Shown: positions 16,599 through 26,096, counted from the stretch's first letter. The stretch: DNA of 29,655 bases from an uncultured Lachnospiraceae bacterium (GCA_910579865.1 CAJTXA010000031.1:1-29655), one strand, 5' to 3'. Translations and numbers: made by a program. Notes: generated from the letters alone by a model not told the origin.

Positions 16599-17375
16599 CT
16601 ATAGTTGAAAAATTCTTTCTGTATTTTCCTTTACAGCTTTTAATAATAACTCTTCTTCTACCTTTCTATACTTAGCAAGCTCTCTCGCTACATATACAAT
16701 ATTTTGTGGAACATTGATTCGATTTAATTCTTTTCTGTTTTTTGGAGTTAGATATGGAGCATCTGTCTCAATTAAAATTCGATCCAAAGGAAGAATAGAA
16801 ACCGCTTCTCGCAGTTCCTTTGCACGGAAATCATCACAAATCCAACCAGTAATTCCAATAGAAAATCCCATTGAAAGATACTGTTCTAATTGCGCTTTTC
16901 CCCCTGTAAAACAATGTACTACTGATTTTTTACAAATTTCAGAATGTTTTTTAAATCTTTTAATAAAATCACTTGATGCATTTCGTTCATGAAGAAACAA
17001 TGGTTTTTTATATTTTTCTGCAAGAACGATATGTTTTTCCAAACAGCGAATTTGATTTTCTTTGGTGGAAAACATCCGATCATAGTCTAAACCACACTCT
17101 CCTATTGCAACTATTTTTTTATTTTCCATCAGTAATTTTTCAATAAAATCAAAATTTTCCTGTTTTGCACGATCCGCATTATGAGGATGAATTCCCGCTG
17201 TTCCATATGCAAAATGATTTTTTACAAAACCATCAATTTTTTCATTTTCCCTTTGATCCGTTCCAGTAAGAATACAAAGAATCCCTTCCTTTGCTGCATC
17301 TTGAATGATTTTCTCAGGATCCGAAAACTGTTTACAAAATAAATTCAATCCAATATCATAATATTTGATTTCCAA
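16599..17375 (-). CDS. tatD: TatD-family metal-dependent nuclease
   Basis: A 258-residue TIM-barrel hydrolase. The sequence tracks E. coli TatD rather than its paralogue YcfH: YDIGLNL at the start (where YcfH has DxHxH), then GIHPH, IGECGLDYDRMFST, FLHER, VVHCFTGG, GITGWICDD and ILIETDAPYLTP. The metal ligands (Glu of GECGLD, His of FLHER and HCFTG, Asp of ETDAPY) are all present. TatD proteins are Mg-dependent 3'-5' exonucleases on single-stranded DNA and RNA, linked to repair of oxidative damage. It begins 49 bases after the endonuclease V stop, a pairing that suggests a small DNA-repair operon. Confidence 0.93.
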   Translation of the reverse strand: MEIKYYDIGLNLFCKQFSDPEKIIQDAAKEGILCILTGTDQRENEKIDGFVKNHFAYGTAGIHPHNADRAKQENFDFIEKLLMENKKIVAIGECGLDYDRMFSTKENQIRCLEKHIVLAEKYKKPLFLHERNASSDFIKRFKKHSEICKKSVVHCFTGGKAQLEQYLSMGFSIGITGWICDDFRAKELREAVSILPLDRILIETDAPYLTPKNRKELNRINVPQNIVYVARELAKYRKVEEELLLKAVKENTERIFQL

Positions 17376-17424
17376 GATAACTTCCCTCTTTCTTCTTTAT
17401 TTCACAAAAAATATGTACTATTTT

Positions 17425-18105
17425 TTAACTTGCTTTTCTCTTTCTTATCTCATGCGTCATAATATCTGCTAATCGAGTTGGCAAAGGAATATGACTTTCT
17501 TTTGTAGTCATAGATTTTACTATCTTCATAGCAGTATCTAAATCAATTCGATTTCCTACAGAAAGAAAAATTGGTTTCACATCTGGATGAGTTCGAACAA
17601 CTCTGCCATAAACTTGATCTTGAATTATAATATCTTCAAATGCAAATGCTGTATTTTTTGGCATAAGATACTCTACATCTTCTATTTTATAATATGTCTT
17701 TGCAATTCCTATAGTAGGTTTATCAAGTAAAATTCCCGCATGTGTAGCAATTCCCATATGCCGAGGATGTAAATAACCATTTCCATCGAAAATATAGACA
17801 TCTGGTATTTCTTGAATAAGTTCTTTTGTTTTTAAAAATAATGGAATTTCCCGAAATGCAAGACAGCCAGGAATATAAGGAACTGTAATAGAATCAACAC
17901 AATATTTTTTTTCAACTACCTCCTTTGTAAAATAATCTATAACTACAATGCAACATACCGCATATTCTATATCTTCTTTTTTCCAATATGCCAAATCTAC
18001 TCCAGCTAAAAGTTTAATTTCTTCCATTTGAATAATATGCTCAAAATCGATCTGTTTTTTTAACTCGAGCTGTCTAGCAATATAGCTTTCCTCAAACGCT
18101 TTCAT
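17425..18105 (-). CDS. nfi: Endonuclease V (deoxyinosine 3' endonuclease)
   Basis: A 226-residue endonuclease V. Diagnostic motifs are LLAGVDLAYW (metal Asp), VPYIPGCLAFREIP (catalytic Glu and the strand-separating wedge PYIP), FDGNGYLHPRHMGIATHAG (metal Asp) and IGIAKTYY. The enzyme nicks DNA one base 3' of hypoxanthine produced by adenine deamination. It heads a two-gene unit with tatD. The start has GAAGGGAG about 8 bases upstream and an extended -10 promoter about 30 bases before the ATG. Confidence 0.95.
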   Translation of the reverse strand: MKAFEESYIARQLELKKQIDFEHIIQMEEIKLLAGVDLAYWKKEDIEYAVCCIVVIDYFTKEVVEKKYCVDSITVPYIPGCLAFREIPLFLKTKELIQEIPDVYIFDGNGYLHPRHMGIATHAGILLDKPTIGIAKTYYKIEDVEYLMPKNTAFAFEDIIIQDQVYGRVVRTHPDVKPIFLSVGNRIDLDTAMKIVKSMTTKESHIPLPTRLADIMTHEIRKRKAS

Positions 18106-18138
18106 TTTACACTCCCTTCTCTTTTTTTGCCTTATTCT

Positions 18139-18147
18139 ATTATAACA
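18139..18147 (-). promoter_or_regulatory. Extended -10 promoter for nfi-tatD
   Basis: Minus strand TGTTATAAT: a perfect -10 (18139-18144) with the TGn extension. No well-placed -35 is present (a TTGCAA lies 20 bases upstream), which is typical of extended -10 promoters. Confidence 0.6.
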
Positions 18148-18440
18148 TAAATTTTTATAAAGCGTTGCAAAAAAGTATTTTTTTACGAAACATATCTATT
18201 CCTCACATATTGTAAATTCAAAATAGATGTGTTAAACTTTATTCGTCATATAAAAACATTAAATTTTTATTTTTAGACGGAAGGGGTGAAAAAGTATATA
18301 GAAAATAAGCACAATCGAACTCCTAACTAATACAAAAAAGGATATACCAAATATATTGCTGTTCCACAAAACAAAAGAAAAATAATTTCATCTATATCCA
18401 AATCATGAAGAAAAGGGATAACAACGAAAGGATTTTAGAT
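18148..18440 (+). other. Intergenic region upstream of the chemoreceptor
   Basis: About 290 bp of very AT-rich DNA between divergent genes. A weak plus-strand promoter-like pair, TTGTAA with a 17-base spacer and TAAACT, lies near 18208-18237. A GGAAGG site precedes GTG at about 18287, which opens a 14-codon frame (VKKYIENKHNRTPN). No sigma-28 flagellar promoter or known riboswitch was recognised. Confidence 0.3.
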
Positions 18441-20468
18441 ATGAAAAAATTTATAAAAAATCGAAAACTCGTCTCAAGAATTAGTATTTTTACAACTATT
18501 ATTACTTTATCTGGTATGCTATTACTTTGGATGATGATCACTCTTAGTACAGAATATATCGTTCGAAACAACATTACAAATCAAATGGCTAATGCAGTAG
18601 AATCTCGTGCTGTAATTATTGATGATTATGTCACATCTGCAGAAGAATATTTAATCGCATTTGCCCTTAGCAGAGAAGTACGAGATCTTCTTGCTGATCC
18701 AGATAACCCAGAGCTTCTTCGTAAAGCAAAACAATATACGATCGATTTTTCTAATGTCAAAGGTATTTTTGAAGGATTATATATTGCTGATCCAAATACT
18801 TATGTTCTCACTCATACTGCTTCTGAGGCAATTGGAATTACCACTCGAACAGGGGAATCCCTAGAAATATTTCGCAATACAATCCTAAATAAAAAAGAAC
18901 TTACCAATCTGGGCATTATGGAATCTCCAGGAACAGGAAATATGGTGATCTCTATGTATTATCCTGTATTTGAAGATCAGACCTGTATTGGATATGTAGG
19001 TGCGGGGGTCTATGCAGACCAACTAATGAATGCTCTTTTAGATTTAGAACTAAAAAGTCTTCCTGATAGTAATTATGTATTTATGAATGCTGAAACAAGT
19101 GTATATCTCTATCATGAAGATGAAGCTTTACTAAACACAGAAATAAAGGACAAAGGACACCTTGAAATTATAAATCGTGTTCAAAAAGATGGAAATACAG
19201 AAACAACTACATACACATATGAAGATGAAAAAGGTAGTGAGCAGCTTGCAGTTTATAAATATTTAGAAAACCGAGGCTGGATTTTTATAGTTCAGTCAAA
19301 CTCATCTGAAGTTTATAATTCTATTGTTTTGGTTCGTATTTTAATGGGTGTCGTTTGTGCCGTAGTAACAGTTATAATTATTCTAACAACACTTCTTATT
19401 TTAAGAAAAACGGGAAAAGAACTACTTATTGTAGAACATGCAATTGCAGATTTAAGTAAATTTAATCTCTCTGCTGACAAAGGATTAGAGCGATTTTATG
19501 GACGAAAAGATGAAATAGGAATGATTGCAGAAGCAACACATAATGTCTGTTGTCATTTAAAAACAGCAATTGAAGATATTGAAAGAATTTTAAGCAATAT
19601 TGCAGATGGAAATTTATCAGTTGATGTGAAAAAAAATGAGCAGTATTACATTGGCGGTTTAAAAATGTTAAATAGTAGCTTACAAGCAATACGTTCCAAA
19701 CTCACTAAAGTATTAAAAGAAATTTCTTTTGTTTCTAATCATGTAACGACAGAAGCGGAACAGGTATTATCTCGATCTGAATTGCTGTCACAAGGATCAT
19801 CGGAACAAACACTATCTGTACAGGCACTCGACACAGCCATGAAAAACATTGAACAGCAAACAAACTTTACTACCAAATTTGCAACTCAGGCAAAAGAAGA
19901 AAATATCCAAACTCATCAAAAAATTGAAACTTGTAGTAAGGATATGTTAGATTTAATGAGTGCAATGCAAACAATTGATAAAAAATCCAAAGAAATTATT
20001 AAAGTTATTAAAACAATTGAATCTATCGCTTCACAAACAAATATTTTATCTTTAAACGCTTCGATAGAAGCAGCAAGAGCTGGTATAGCAGGAAAAGGGT
20101 TTGCAGTTGTTGCACAAGAAGTTCGAATGCTTGCAAATCAATCTGCAGAAGCAGCAAGAAATACAGATACTTTAATTAGAGAAACGGTAACAGCCGTAGA
20201 AACAGGCAGTCATATTTCTAGTATAACAAATCAATCCCTACAAGAAGTAGTTGCAAGTGCAAATACTGTATCTGATGCGATTGTATCTATTTTTGAAGCT
20301 GCCAATCATCAATCTTACGCTGTCAATCAAATTTCTCAAGAACTAAATTGTATTTCTAATGTTGTGCAAAGTAATAGTGAAGCAGTAAAAGCTTCTGCTG
20401 CTGTCAGTGAAAAATTGTCAGAACAAGCAGTTATGCTTAAACATCAAGTGTCAAAATTTCAATTTTAA
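18441..20468 (+). CDS. Methyl-accepting chemotaxis protein with extracellular Cache-type sensor
   Basis: A 675-residue chemoreceptor, the only clear plus-strand gene. TM1 lies at about residues 14-34 (ISIFTTIITLSGMLLLWMM) and TM2 at about 295-322. Between them is a sensor domain of roughly 250 residues with dCache-like features (GLYIADPNTYVLTH, VISMYYPVF, CIGYVGAGVYADQLM, GWIFIVQSNS). A HAMP-like segment and a long helical signalling domain follow. The conserved hairpin tip is at about 540-554 (SIEAARAGIAGKGFAVVAQEVRMLA), which contacts CheA and CheW. The ligand is unknown. No C-terminal CheR-docking pentapeptide is seen. ATG 18441 has AAAGGA 8 bases upstream; an in-frame ATG at 18405 has no ribosome site. 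Confidence 0.93.
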   Translation: MKKFIKNRKLVSRISIFTTIITLSGMLLLWMMITLSTEYIVRNNITNQMANAVESRAVIIDDYVTSAEEYLIAFALSREVRDLLADPDNPELLRKAKQYTIDFSNVKGIFEGLYIADPNTYVLTHTASEAIGITTRTGESLEIFRNTILNKKELTNLGIMESPGTGNMVISMYYPVFEDQTCIGYVGAGVYADQLMNALLDLELKSLPDSNYVFMNAETSVYLYHEDEALLNTEIKDKGHLEIINRVQKDGNTETTTYTYEDEKGSEQLAVYKYLENRGWIFIVQSNSSEVYNSIVLVRILMGVVCAVVTVIIILTTLLILRKTGKELLIVEHAIADLSKFNLSADKGLERFYGRKDEIGMIAEATHNVCCHLKTAIEDIERILSNIADGNLSVDVKKNEQYYIGGLKMLNSSLQAIRSKLTKVLKEISFVSNHVTTEAEQVLSRSELLSQGSSEQTLSVQALDTAMKNIEQQTNFTTKFATQAKEENIQTHQKIETCSKDMLDLMSAMQTIDKKSKEIIKVIKTIESIASQTNILSLNASIEAARAGIAGKGFAVVAQEVRMLANQSAEAARNTDTLIRETVTAVETGSHISSITNQSLQEVVASANTVSDAIVSIFEAANHQSYAVNQISQELNCISNVVQSNSEAVKASAAVSEKLSEQAVMLKHQVSKFQF

Positions 20469-20491
20469 ATTATCTTTTCTATTTATCTAAC

Positions 20492-20528
20492 AAAGAAAAG
20501 CCTAAATTTTATTTGCTTTTTCTTTTTA
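20492..20528 (+). terminator. Terminator after the chemoreceptor gene
   Basis: AAAGAAAAGC (20492-20501) pairs with GCTTTTTCTTT (20515-20525) with one bulged T, followed by T-rich sequence on the plus strand. It lies 24 bases after the stop codon. A second weak hairpin (AATCC...GGATT followed by seven T, about 20574-20607) lies further on, between the convergent genes. Confidence 0.55.
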
Positions 20529-20611
20529 TCTGTTATATAATAAATACAACCTCTTATTTTTGAACATGGAAGGAATCCTTTGCATTTTAATTGCACTGGA
20601 TTTTTTTCATT

Positions 20612-20884
20612 TTATTTTAAACTTGAAATCTCTTCTATTATACTGTGTTCTGTTAATTCGGATAATAATTTAATCTTCTGATTTAAAATTGGCTGCATAC
20701 AATTAGGTACATGTTCTTGATGCGCACGATGAATAGCTACACATTCCTTACAGTTTCCATGATAACGACATGCTTTTTTACAACTGCAATGATCCTTTTC
20801 CTTATATTCCTCTCGAAAAGCTGCCACAAACTCTTCTTGCAGTTTTAATCCTTCTTGTCGGTTTCCTTTATGAAATTGTACCAT
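20612..20884 (-). CDS. Small cysteine-rich protein of unknown function
   Basis: A 90-residue protein. The middle holds HCSCKKACRYHGNCKECVAIHR and then HVPNC: six cysteines and several histidines spaced as in small zinc- or iron-sulfur-binding proteins. It is flanked by charged helical ends (QEEFVAAFREEYKEKD and KIKLLSELTEH). I do not recognise a characterised family, though similar CxxC-rich short proteins are common in Lachnospiraceae. ATG 20884 begins 5 bases after the aldo/keto reductase stop, with AGGA overlapping that stop; translation is probably coupled. An in-frame ATG at 20902 would overlap the reductase. It is the last gene of the LRR operon. Confidence 0.7.
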   Translation of the reverse strand: MVQFHKGNRQEGLKLQEEFVAAFREEYKEKDHCSCKKACRYHGNCKECVAIHRAHQEHVPNCMQPILNQKIKLLSELTEHSIIEEISSLK

Positions 20885-20889
20885 TGCTT

Positions 20890-21966
20890 CTATCCTACCC
20901 ACCGGTTTCGTACATGCGCTTTTGTTATCTTCCCAATTTTTTCTACCATCTCAGGAATAGGAATCGTTCTTGGACACTGTTGAATACAAAAAAGCTTGGT
21001 ACACTGTCTGCACAATTGTACACACTCTTGGATATTCAAATCCAATTTCCGAAGTGCCCAATAATTCTTTCCTAAAAAATAATAATTATACTGCCGAAAT
21101 AACGTAGATATTTCTACACCATAAGGACAATGGCATCTCTGACACCGATCACATCCTATTGGAAGAAATTCCTGTTCTAATCTTGCTAATACTTCTTCAA
21201 AGGAAAATCGTTCGTACTCCTTGTTCGTCTCTATTGCCTGCTTTACCTGCTCTATCGTTCCAAGTCCAATCAACGCACTTGAAACAGGATAGGACAATGC
21301 CCCTCCAATTAACTTTTGTACAGGAAAAAAAGAAGGCAATGTTCCAGCTGCATAAACCTTATTTAATAAAAATCCCTTTCCTTGAAATTTTGGTTCCTGC
21401 TCAATTCGATCTAACATTCCACACTCTAAAATATTTCCGCTGCCCTGTAAAACATCCACCCGATTGTCACATGCTCCTCGATAAAGAATCGAATAATAAT
21501 GGGAAGCAAGTCCTACCAATCGAATCTTTCCCTCTGCCTTACATTCTACAAGTGCGTCCAATGCACCATATCGCTCAAAGATCTGTTTGGCATTTTTTTC
21601 ATCTGCTTGGTGTACAAAATAAATATCTGCATAAGTCCCTAAATTTTCACAGGAACGCTGTACTGCTTCATACATTTCATCTCCTGTATAAAAACGTGCC
21701 TTATCTGAAAGAATAAGATGTTCTCTTCCCACTTTAGAAGCAAATATTCCTGTCTTTTTCTCTGCATCTCCATACTCTGGTACAATTGCTGTATCATAAA
21801 GATTACACCCCAATCGATACGCATACGCAAAAACCTCCAAAGCCTCTTCTAAACTTAAGTTAAAATATTCTGGTAATACAGGAATCTCCCCACTTAAAAC
21901 AGGTATTGTTCCAAATCCAATCTCTGATACAATCAGCCCTGTGTTTCCCAATCTTCTATATCTCAT
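20890..21966 (-). CDS. Aldo/keto reductase with C-terminal 4Fe-4S domain
   Basis: A 358-residue protein. Residues 1-270 are an aldo/keto reductase barrel: RRLGNTGLIVSEIGFGT, LYDTA (Asp), EYGDAE (Tyr), LILSDKAR (Lys), YFVHQAD (His), KIRLVGLASH, SALIGLGTIEQV. The C-terminal 90 residues carry CDRCQRCHCPYGVEI and CVQLCRQCTKLFCIQQCPRTI, two cysteine clusters that suggest [4Fe-4S] binding. This barrel-ferredoxin fusion is common in clostridia and may couple NAD(P)H chemistry to ferredoxin; the substrate is unknown. It starts 8 bases after the LRR stop; GGAG within the LRR's last codons is its ribosome site. Two closely spaced genes surround it, so one transcript is likely. Confidence 0.88.
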   Translation of the reverse strand: MRYRRLGNTGLIVSEIGFGTIPVLSGEIPVLPEYFNLSLEEALEVFAYAYRLGCNLYDTAIVPEYGDAEKKTGIFASKVGREHLILSDKARFYTGDEMYEAVQRSCENLGTYADIYFVHQADEKNAKQIFERYGALDALVECKAEGKIRLVGLASHYYSILYRGACDNRVDVLQGSGNILECGMLDRIEQEPKFQGKGFLLNKVYAAGTLPSFFPVQKLIGGALSYPVSSALIGLGTIEQVKQAIETNKEYERFSFEEVLARLEQEFLPIGCDRCQRCHCPYGVEISTLFRQYNYYFLGKNYWALRKLDLNIQECVQLCRQCTKLFCIQQCPRTIPIPEMVEKIGKITKAHVRNRWVG

Positions 21967-21974
21967 AAGATAGT

Positions 21975-24900
21975 TTAATCTCCTTTTTCTTGTAAAAAAC
22001 CAGAAAATTCAAATGCATGTTCTTCTGCGTTTACTTTTTCAGGAATTGATATCTTTTTTAATTTTTTACACCAAGCAAACGCTCGCTTTCCAATTTTTTG
22101 CAGTCCCTTTGGTAACACAATCTCTTCTAAAGCATCACAAAAAGCAAACGCCTCTTCCTCAATCCGTTCTAAAGACTGTGGCAATACCAATTTTTTCAAA
22201 CTTCTGCACCGAAAAAATGCTCGTTTGGGAATCTCTTGTAATCCTTCTGCCAAAACAATTTCTTTTAATAAAACACAATTTTCAAATGCTTGTTTTCCCA
22301 TTCGCACTAGGTTAGAAAATGAAACTTGTTCTAATCGAATACAACCAGAAAATGCCATTGCCCCGATTTCTTTTACCCCATCTGCATCTCGAATAGAAGT
22401 CAACCATTTGCACCGTGCAAATGCGCTTTCTCCAATCCATTCCACTTCCTCTGTTAATGCTGCATAAGTCAATAAATTACTCTCTTGAAAAACTCCATTT
22501 CCAATTGCTGCAATACCTTTTACCAATGCAAAATTTGTAATATTTCCTGTACATTCTATTAATATACCATGTCTATCAACCTTATAACAATTTAATGCAT
22601 CTTCAAAAATCTGTTTCACTTCATTTGGTAATGTATGATCTTCTCGAGCAGAAATCCCCTCCAATTGGTAGACTGTTTCATCAGCAGTTGTAACACGTTT
22701 CAAATAGATGCAATTTCGAAATGCATGAGGTTCTATTTTTAATTTCCGATTGCAAAAAATCAGCTCCAAAAGCCCATAACAATTTGCGAAAGCCCATCCA
22801 GAAATTAAATTTACTTCTTTTGGTATTACAACACAACCATTTGCCAAAGTACCATCTAATAAAATTTGATTACAAATTACAAGCGGATTTTCTTTCTTTT
22901 TTTGCTGTAACCATTTTGTTCCCCAAAATGCTCGTTCTCCAATATAGGTAACACTTTCTGGCAGTTCTACTTGTTCCAATCGAATACAGTCTTTAAACAC
23001 TTCCTCCAAAATTGCAGTTACCCCATTTGGGATTCGTACAGCACAAGCATCCGTTCGATATTCTACAATCGCCTTTGTATCCTGAAAAGAAAAACAGCCA
23101 ATTGCACTTGCATAAATTCTTCTTACCAATTCTGGCAGTTCTTCTGAAAATAAATCCTCATATCCCAAAATGGTATATTTTTTTTCTGCAATCCAAATTT
23201 CTTCTAAAAAAGTACTTCCCCAGAAAGCACTATGATCAAACTCTGCCAAACAATCTGAAAACTTTACTGTTCTAAGTTTACAACAATCTAAAAATGCTTT
23301 TGCAGCAATTTGGATTCCAAACGAAAAGCAAAGACTGAAAAGATTTTCGCAGCCAGCAAATGCTTCTATTCCAATCTCTTTTACTTGAGAAAAGGAAATT
23401 TGTTTTAATGCAGCACATCCTTTCAAACAGTTTTCCTCTATTTTCACCACTTCTTCGATTTCCAATGTTTCTAAACGGCTGCAATGAAAAAAGGTTTCTT
23501 TTTTTCCTACCTTAATGTGAGGAAGAGAAACAAAACGGAGGGATTCATTACAAGAAAATGCTCGTTTCCCTACTTCTGTTGCAGCAGAAGAAAAAGTAAG
23601 GAGCTGGCAGCATTTTTCAAACGCACTATTTCCAATTCGTTCTACCGAATCTGGTATCACTACCTCACAAAGTCTCGTACAGCCGCAAAAAGCAAAATCT
23701 CCAATTTCTTTTAATCCTTCTGGCAAAACGATTCTTGTAATTTGACAATTTCCATAATAAGCATAAGGAGCTATTGCACAGATTTCAGAAGATATGGTTG
23801 AAAAAATAACGTCTCCCTTTGCTCTGCTGCCATCTACAATCGTATCTCCAATAATAACAGATGTCGTATATATCACTCTTTCTTTTTCCGTTTGCCATTT
23901 CTTTTCGAACTGTGCCCTTAATAAACCTGTTTCCTCTAACGCATAGGCTCCAATCTGCGCCTTTTTAATTGTTCCATTTTTCCATTCTCTGCACCCACTA
24001 AATGCATAATCTCCTATTTTTGTCTGCGAAAAATCAGGAACACTTTCTAAAGAAAAGCACTGATAAAAAGCCTTTTCTCCTACTTCTTTTATTGTTCCGT
24101 CTGCAAAAACCTGTTTCAGCTTTGTACAATAAGCAAATGCTCCACTTGAAATTACACTTACTTTCTTTGGCAATCGAACCTCTTTTAATTCCGTGCAGCT
24201 ACAAAATGCTCGTTCTCCAATCCATTCAATTGTCTCTGGCAATACCAATGACGTTATTTGAGAATTGCCATAAAAAGCACCTCCAGCAATTGCAGTTACT
24301 CCATCTGGAATCACTACTTTATTTTTTTGTTCTTTTCCATCTAGAAAATTTGTTCCCCATATCTTTGGCTCAGCAAATTTTTTTAAAAATGCTGTTCCCT
24401 CCAAAGCAGCAAGCCCAACCATTTTTAGAGCATCTGAAACTATCACCTGTTGAAGTTCTGTACATTTCCATGCAAAATACTCTGGCAGAATCTGCTGTTC
24501 TTCTGAAAATGTAACCTTTTTCAATTTCTCTGCATAAGCAAATAAATTTCTTCCCCATTTCGAAAGCTTTCCTTCTATTATTACTTCTTGAAGTCCTTTA
24601 CAACAGGCAAATGCTTCTGCATCCATCTGTTTCACTGCCTTTGGTAAAATAATACAACGTAATGTATCACATTGATAAAAAGCAAGTGCTCCAATTCGTT
24701 CTAGTGTCTCTGGAAATATCAAATCTTTTAACTTACTGCAGCCATAAAATACCTGTTGTCCGATTTCTTTTAATTTACTTTTCTCTTCCCATACTACCTG
24801 TCCCAATTTTCGGCAGCGGCTAAATACAGAATCAGAAAGAGTAATAACGCCTGCTGGAATCTCGGCACGCAATAATTTAACACACCCTTCAAAAGCAGAA

Positions 24901-26090
24901 ATTCCAATTTTTCTTAAACCCTTTGGAAAATTTAAAGTTTGCAATACAACACAATCTGCAAATGCTTCCTGTTGAATTTCAATTACACTTTCTGGTAAAA
25001 TTAATTTTCCAATTGCTTTATTTCCAGCAAATGCACGTTCTCCAATTACAGTAATTCCATCTGGAACTGTTACACGAGCTTCATTTCCCCAATAACGTAA
25101 AAGAACTGTTCCACTAATACAGAAGTTTTCCAAAAGTTGTGTATGAATGGTATGCACTAATTCGGGCATTTGACGATTTTTTATCTGATTTGGAAGTCCA
25201 GTTAGAAAATAAGTATTTCCATTCAGGGTAATCTGTTTTAAATTTGTACAATTTTTAAATGCATCTTTTTGAATTGTTATCTTTTCATTTTGTAAAAAAA
25301 GATGTTCTAAATTCATACAATTACGAAAAGCTCGTTCTCCTATCTTTTCTAAACTAGCTGGAAGATGAAGTTTTTGAATTCCACGTTTATCAAAAAAACA
25401 ACTTTTCCCAATTTCACAAATTCCTTCAGGAACTACAACCTCTTTTGGTTCTACATGAAATTCTACCAAAACCCTATCCTCTACATCCATCATATGAGAA
25501 ATGTCTGCTGCAATTGCACGAATAATTTCTGGTATTTCTTCCTTTTTTTCCATTATCGTAATTAGGTTATCAATTGGATAAGAACCCATATTTGCAATCA
25601 TAATTTCAGAGATTCTTGTACATCCTGTAAAACTATCACTAATACATTCTGGCAATAAATCAGGGGAAATCGTCAATTTCTTTAAACTGGTTGCATTGAC
25701 AAACACTTGTTTTCCCATTTTACGTACACCAGGAAGCGATGCCTTTTCCAAACTATCACAATATAAAAATGCACAATCAGAAAGTTCAACCACACTTTCA
25801 GGCAGTTGAATTTCCTTTAGATGATGACATCGATGAAATGCATAGGCTCCAATAAAACGAAGATGATTCGGAAAAGAAACCCATTCTAGCTGTCTGCAAC
25901 CTTTCAATGCATGTTCTTCAATTCTTTCTAATGACTCTGGAAACACTATCTCTTTTATTGAAGTACATCCCTTCAGCGCTCTAGCTCCAATAATTCGTAC
26001 TCCATCTGGAACATAAATGACTTCCTCTCTAAGAGAACAACTTACCAACCGATCTCCGATTATTTCAAATATTTCTGCCAATGCTTTCAT
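21975..26090 (-). CDS. Giant BspA-like leucine-rich repeat (LRR_5) protein, apparently cytoplasmic
   Basis: A 1371-residue protein made almost entirely of Treponema-type LRR_5 repeats of about 23 residues. The unit is roughly I-x-x-I-G-x-x-A-F-x-x-C-x-x-L-x-x-I-x-L-P-x-x, with around 40 copies, most carrying the central Cys. At several points the array restarts with a strand such as VYVPDGV, VVVPEGI, VTVPDGI, VVIPDGV or VRIPNGV. Spacers come before these restarts, and three of them share a short helical pattern (PELVHTIHTQLLENF, PELVRRIYASAIGCF, NEVKQIFEDALNCY). This points to growth by duplication of multi-repeat blocks. No signal peptide, transmembrane helix, cell-wall anchor or choline-binding repeat is visible, unlike secreted BspA proteins. 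Role unknown; probably protein-protein interaction. The ribosome site touches ATG 26090, so the TTG three codons later (26081) is an alternative start. Confidence 0.85.
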   Translation of the reverse strand: MKALAEIFEIIGDRLVSCSLREEVIYVPDGVRIIGARALKGCTSIKEIVFPESLERIEEHALKGCRQLEWVSFPNHLRFIGAYAFHRCHHLKEIQLPESVVELSDCAFLYCDSLEKASLPGVRKMGKQVFVNATSLKKLTISPDLLPECISDSFTGCTRISEIMIANMGSYPIDNLITIMEKKEEIPEIIRAIAADISHMMDVEDRVLVEFHVEPKEVVVPEGICEIGKSCFFDKRGIQKLHLPASLEKIGERAFRNCMNLEHLFLQNEKITIQKDAFKNCTNLKQITLNGNTYFLTGLPNQIKNRQMPELVHTIHTQLLENFCISGTVLLRYWGNEARVTVPDGITVIGERAFAGNKAIGKLILPESVIEIQQEAFADCVVLQTLNFPKGLRKIGISAFEGCVKLLRAEIPAGVITLSDSVFSRCRKLGQVVWEEKSKLKEIGQQVFYGCSKLKDLIFPETLERIGALAFYQCDTLRCIILPKAVKQMDAEAFACCKGLQEVIIEGKLSKWGRNLFAYAEKLKKVTFSEEQQILPEYFAWKCTELQQVIVSDALKMVGLAALEGTAFLKKFAEPKIWGTNFLDGKEQKNKVVIPDGVTAIAGGAFYGNSQITSLVLPETIEWIGERAFCSCTELKEVRLPKKVSVISSGAFAYCTKLKQVFADGTIKEVGEKAFYQCFSLESVPDFSQTKIGDYAFSGCREWKNGTIKKAQIGAYALEETGLLRAQFEKKWQTEKERVIYTTSVIIGDTIVDGSRAKGDVIFSTISSEICAIAPYAYYGNCQITRIVLPEGLKEIGDFAFCGCTRLCEVVIPDSVERIGNSAFEKCCQLLTFSSAATEVGKRAFSCNESLRFVSLPHIKVGKKETFFHCSRLETLEIEEVVKIEENCLKGCAALKQISFSQVKEIGIEAFAGCENLFSLCFSFGIQIAAKAFLDCCKLRTVKFSDCLAEFDHSAFWGSTFLEEIWIAEKKYTILGYEDLFSEELPELVRRIYASAIGCFSFQDTKAIVEYRTDACAVRIPNGVTAILEEVFKDCIRLEQVELPESVTYIGERAFWGTKWLQQKKKENPLVICNQILLDGTLANGCVVIPKEVNLISGWAFANCYGLLELIFCNRKLKIEPHAFRNCIYLKRVTTADETVYQLEGISAREDHTLPNEVKQIFEDALNCYKVDRHGILIECTGNITNFALVKGIAAIGNGVFQESNLLTYAALTEEVEWIGESAFARCKWLTSIRDADGVKEIGAMAFSGCIRLEQVSFSNLVRMGKQAFENCVLLKEIVLAEGLQEIPKRAFFRCRSLKKLVLPQSLERIEEEAFAFCDALEEIVLPKGLQKIGKRAFAWCKKLKKISIPEKVNAEEHAFEFSGFLQEKGD

Positions 26091-26096
26091 TCCTTT
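26091..26096 (-). promoter_or_regulatory. Ribosome binding site abutting the LRR start codon
   Basis: AAAGGA on the minus strand directly adjoins ATG 26090 with no spacer. The TTG at codon 4 (26081) has the better spacing of 9 bases. The start of this gene is therefore uncertain by three codons. Confidence 0.5.

Noticed and set aside
21159..21716. Plus-strand open frame of 185 codons antisense to the aldo/keto reductase
   Set aside because: It lies wholly within a well-conserved gene on the other strand and has no recognisable domain or ribosome site.
24002..24514. Plus-strand open frame of 170 codons antisense to the LRR gene
   Set aside because: It has no ribosome site and a biased Leu/Phe/Lys composition expected from the complement of an AT-rich repeat gene; the minus-strand LRR frame is continuous.
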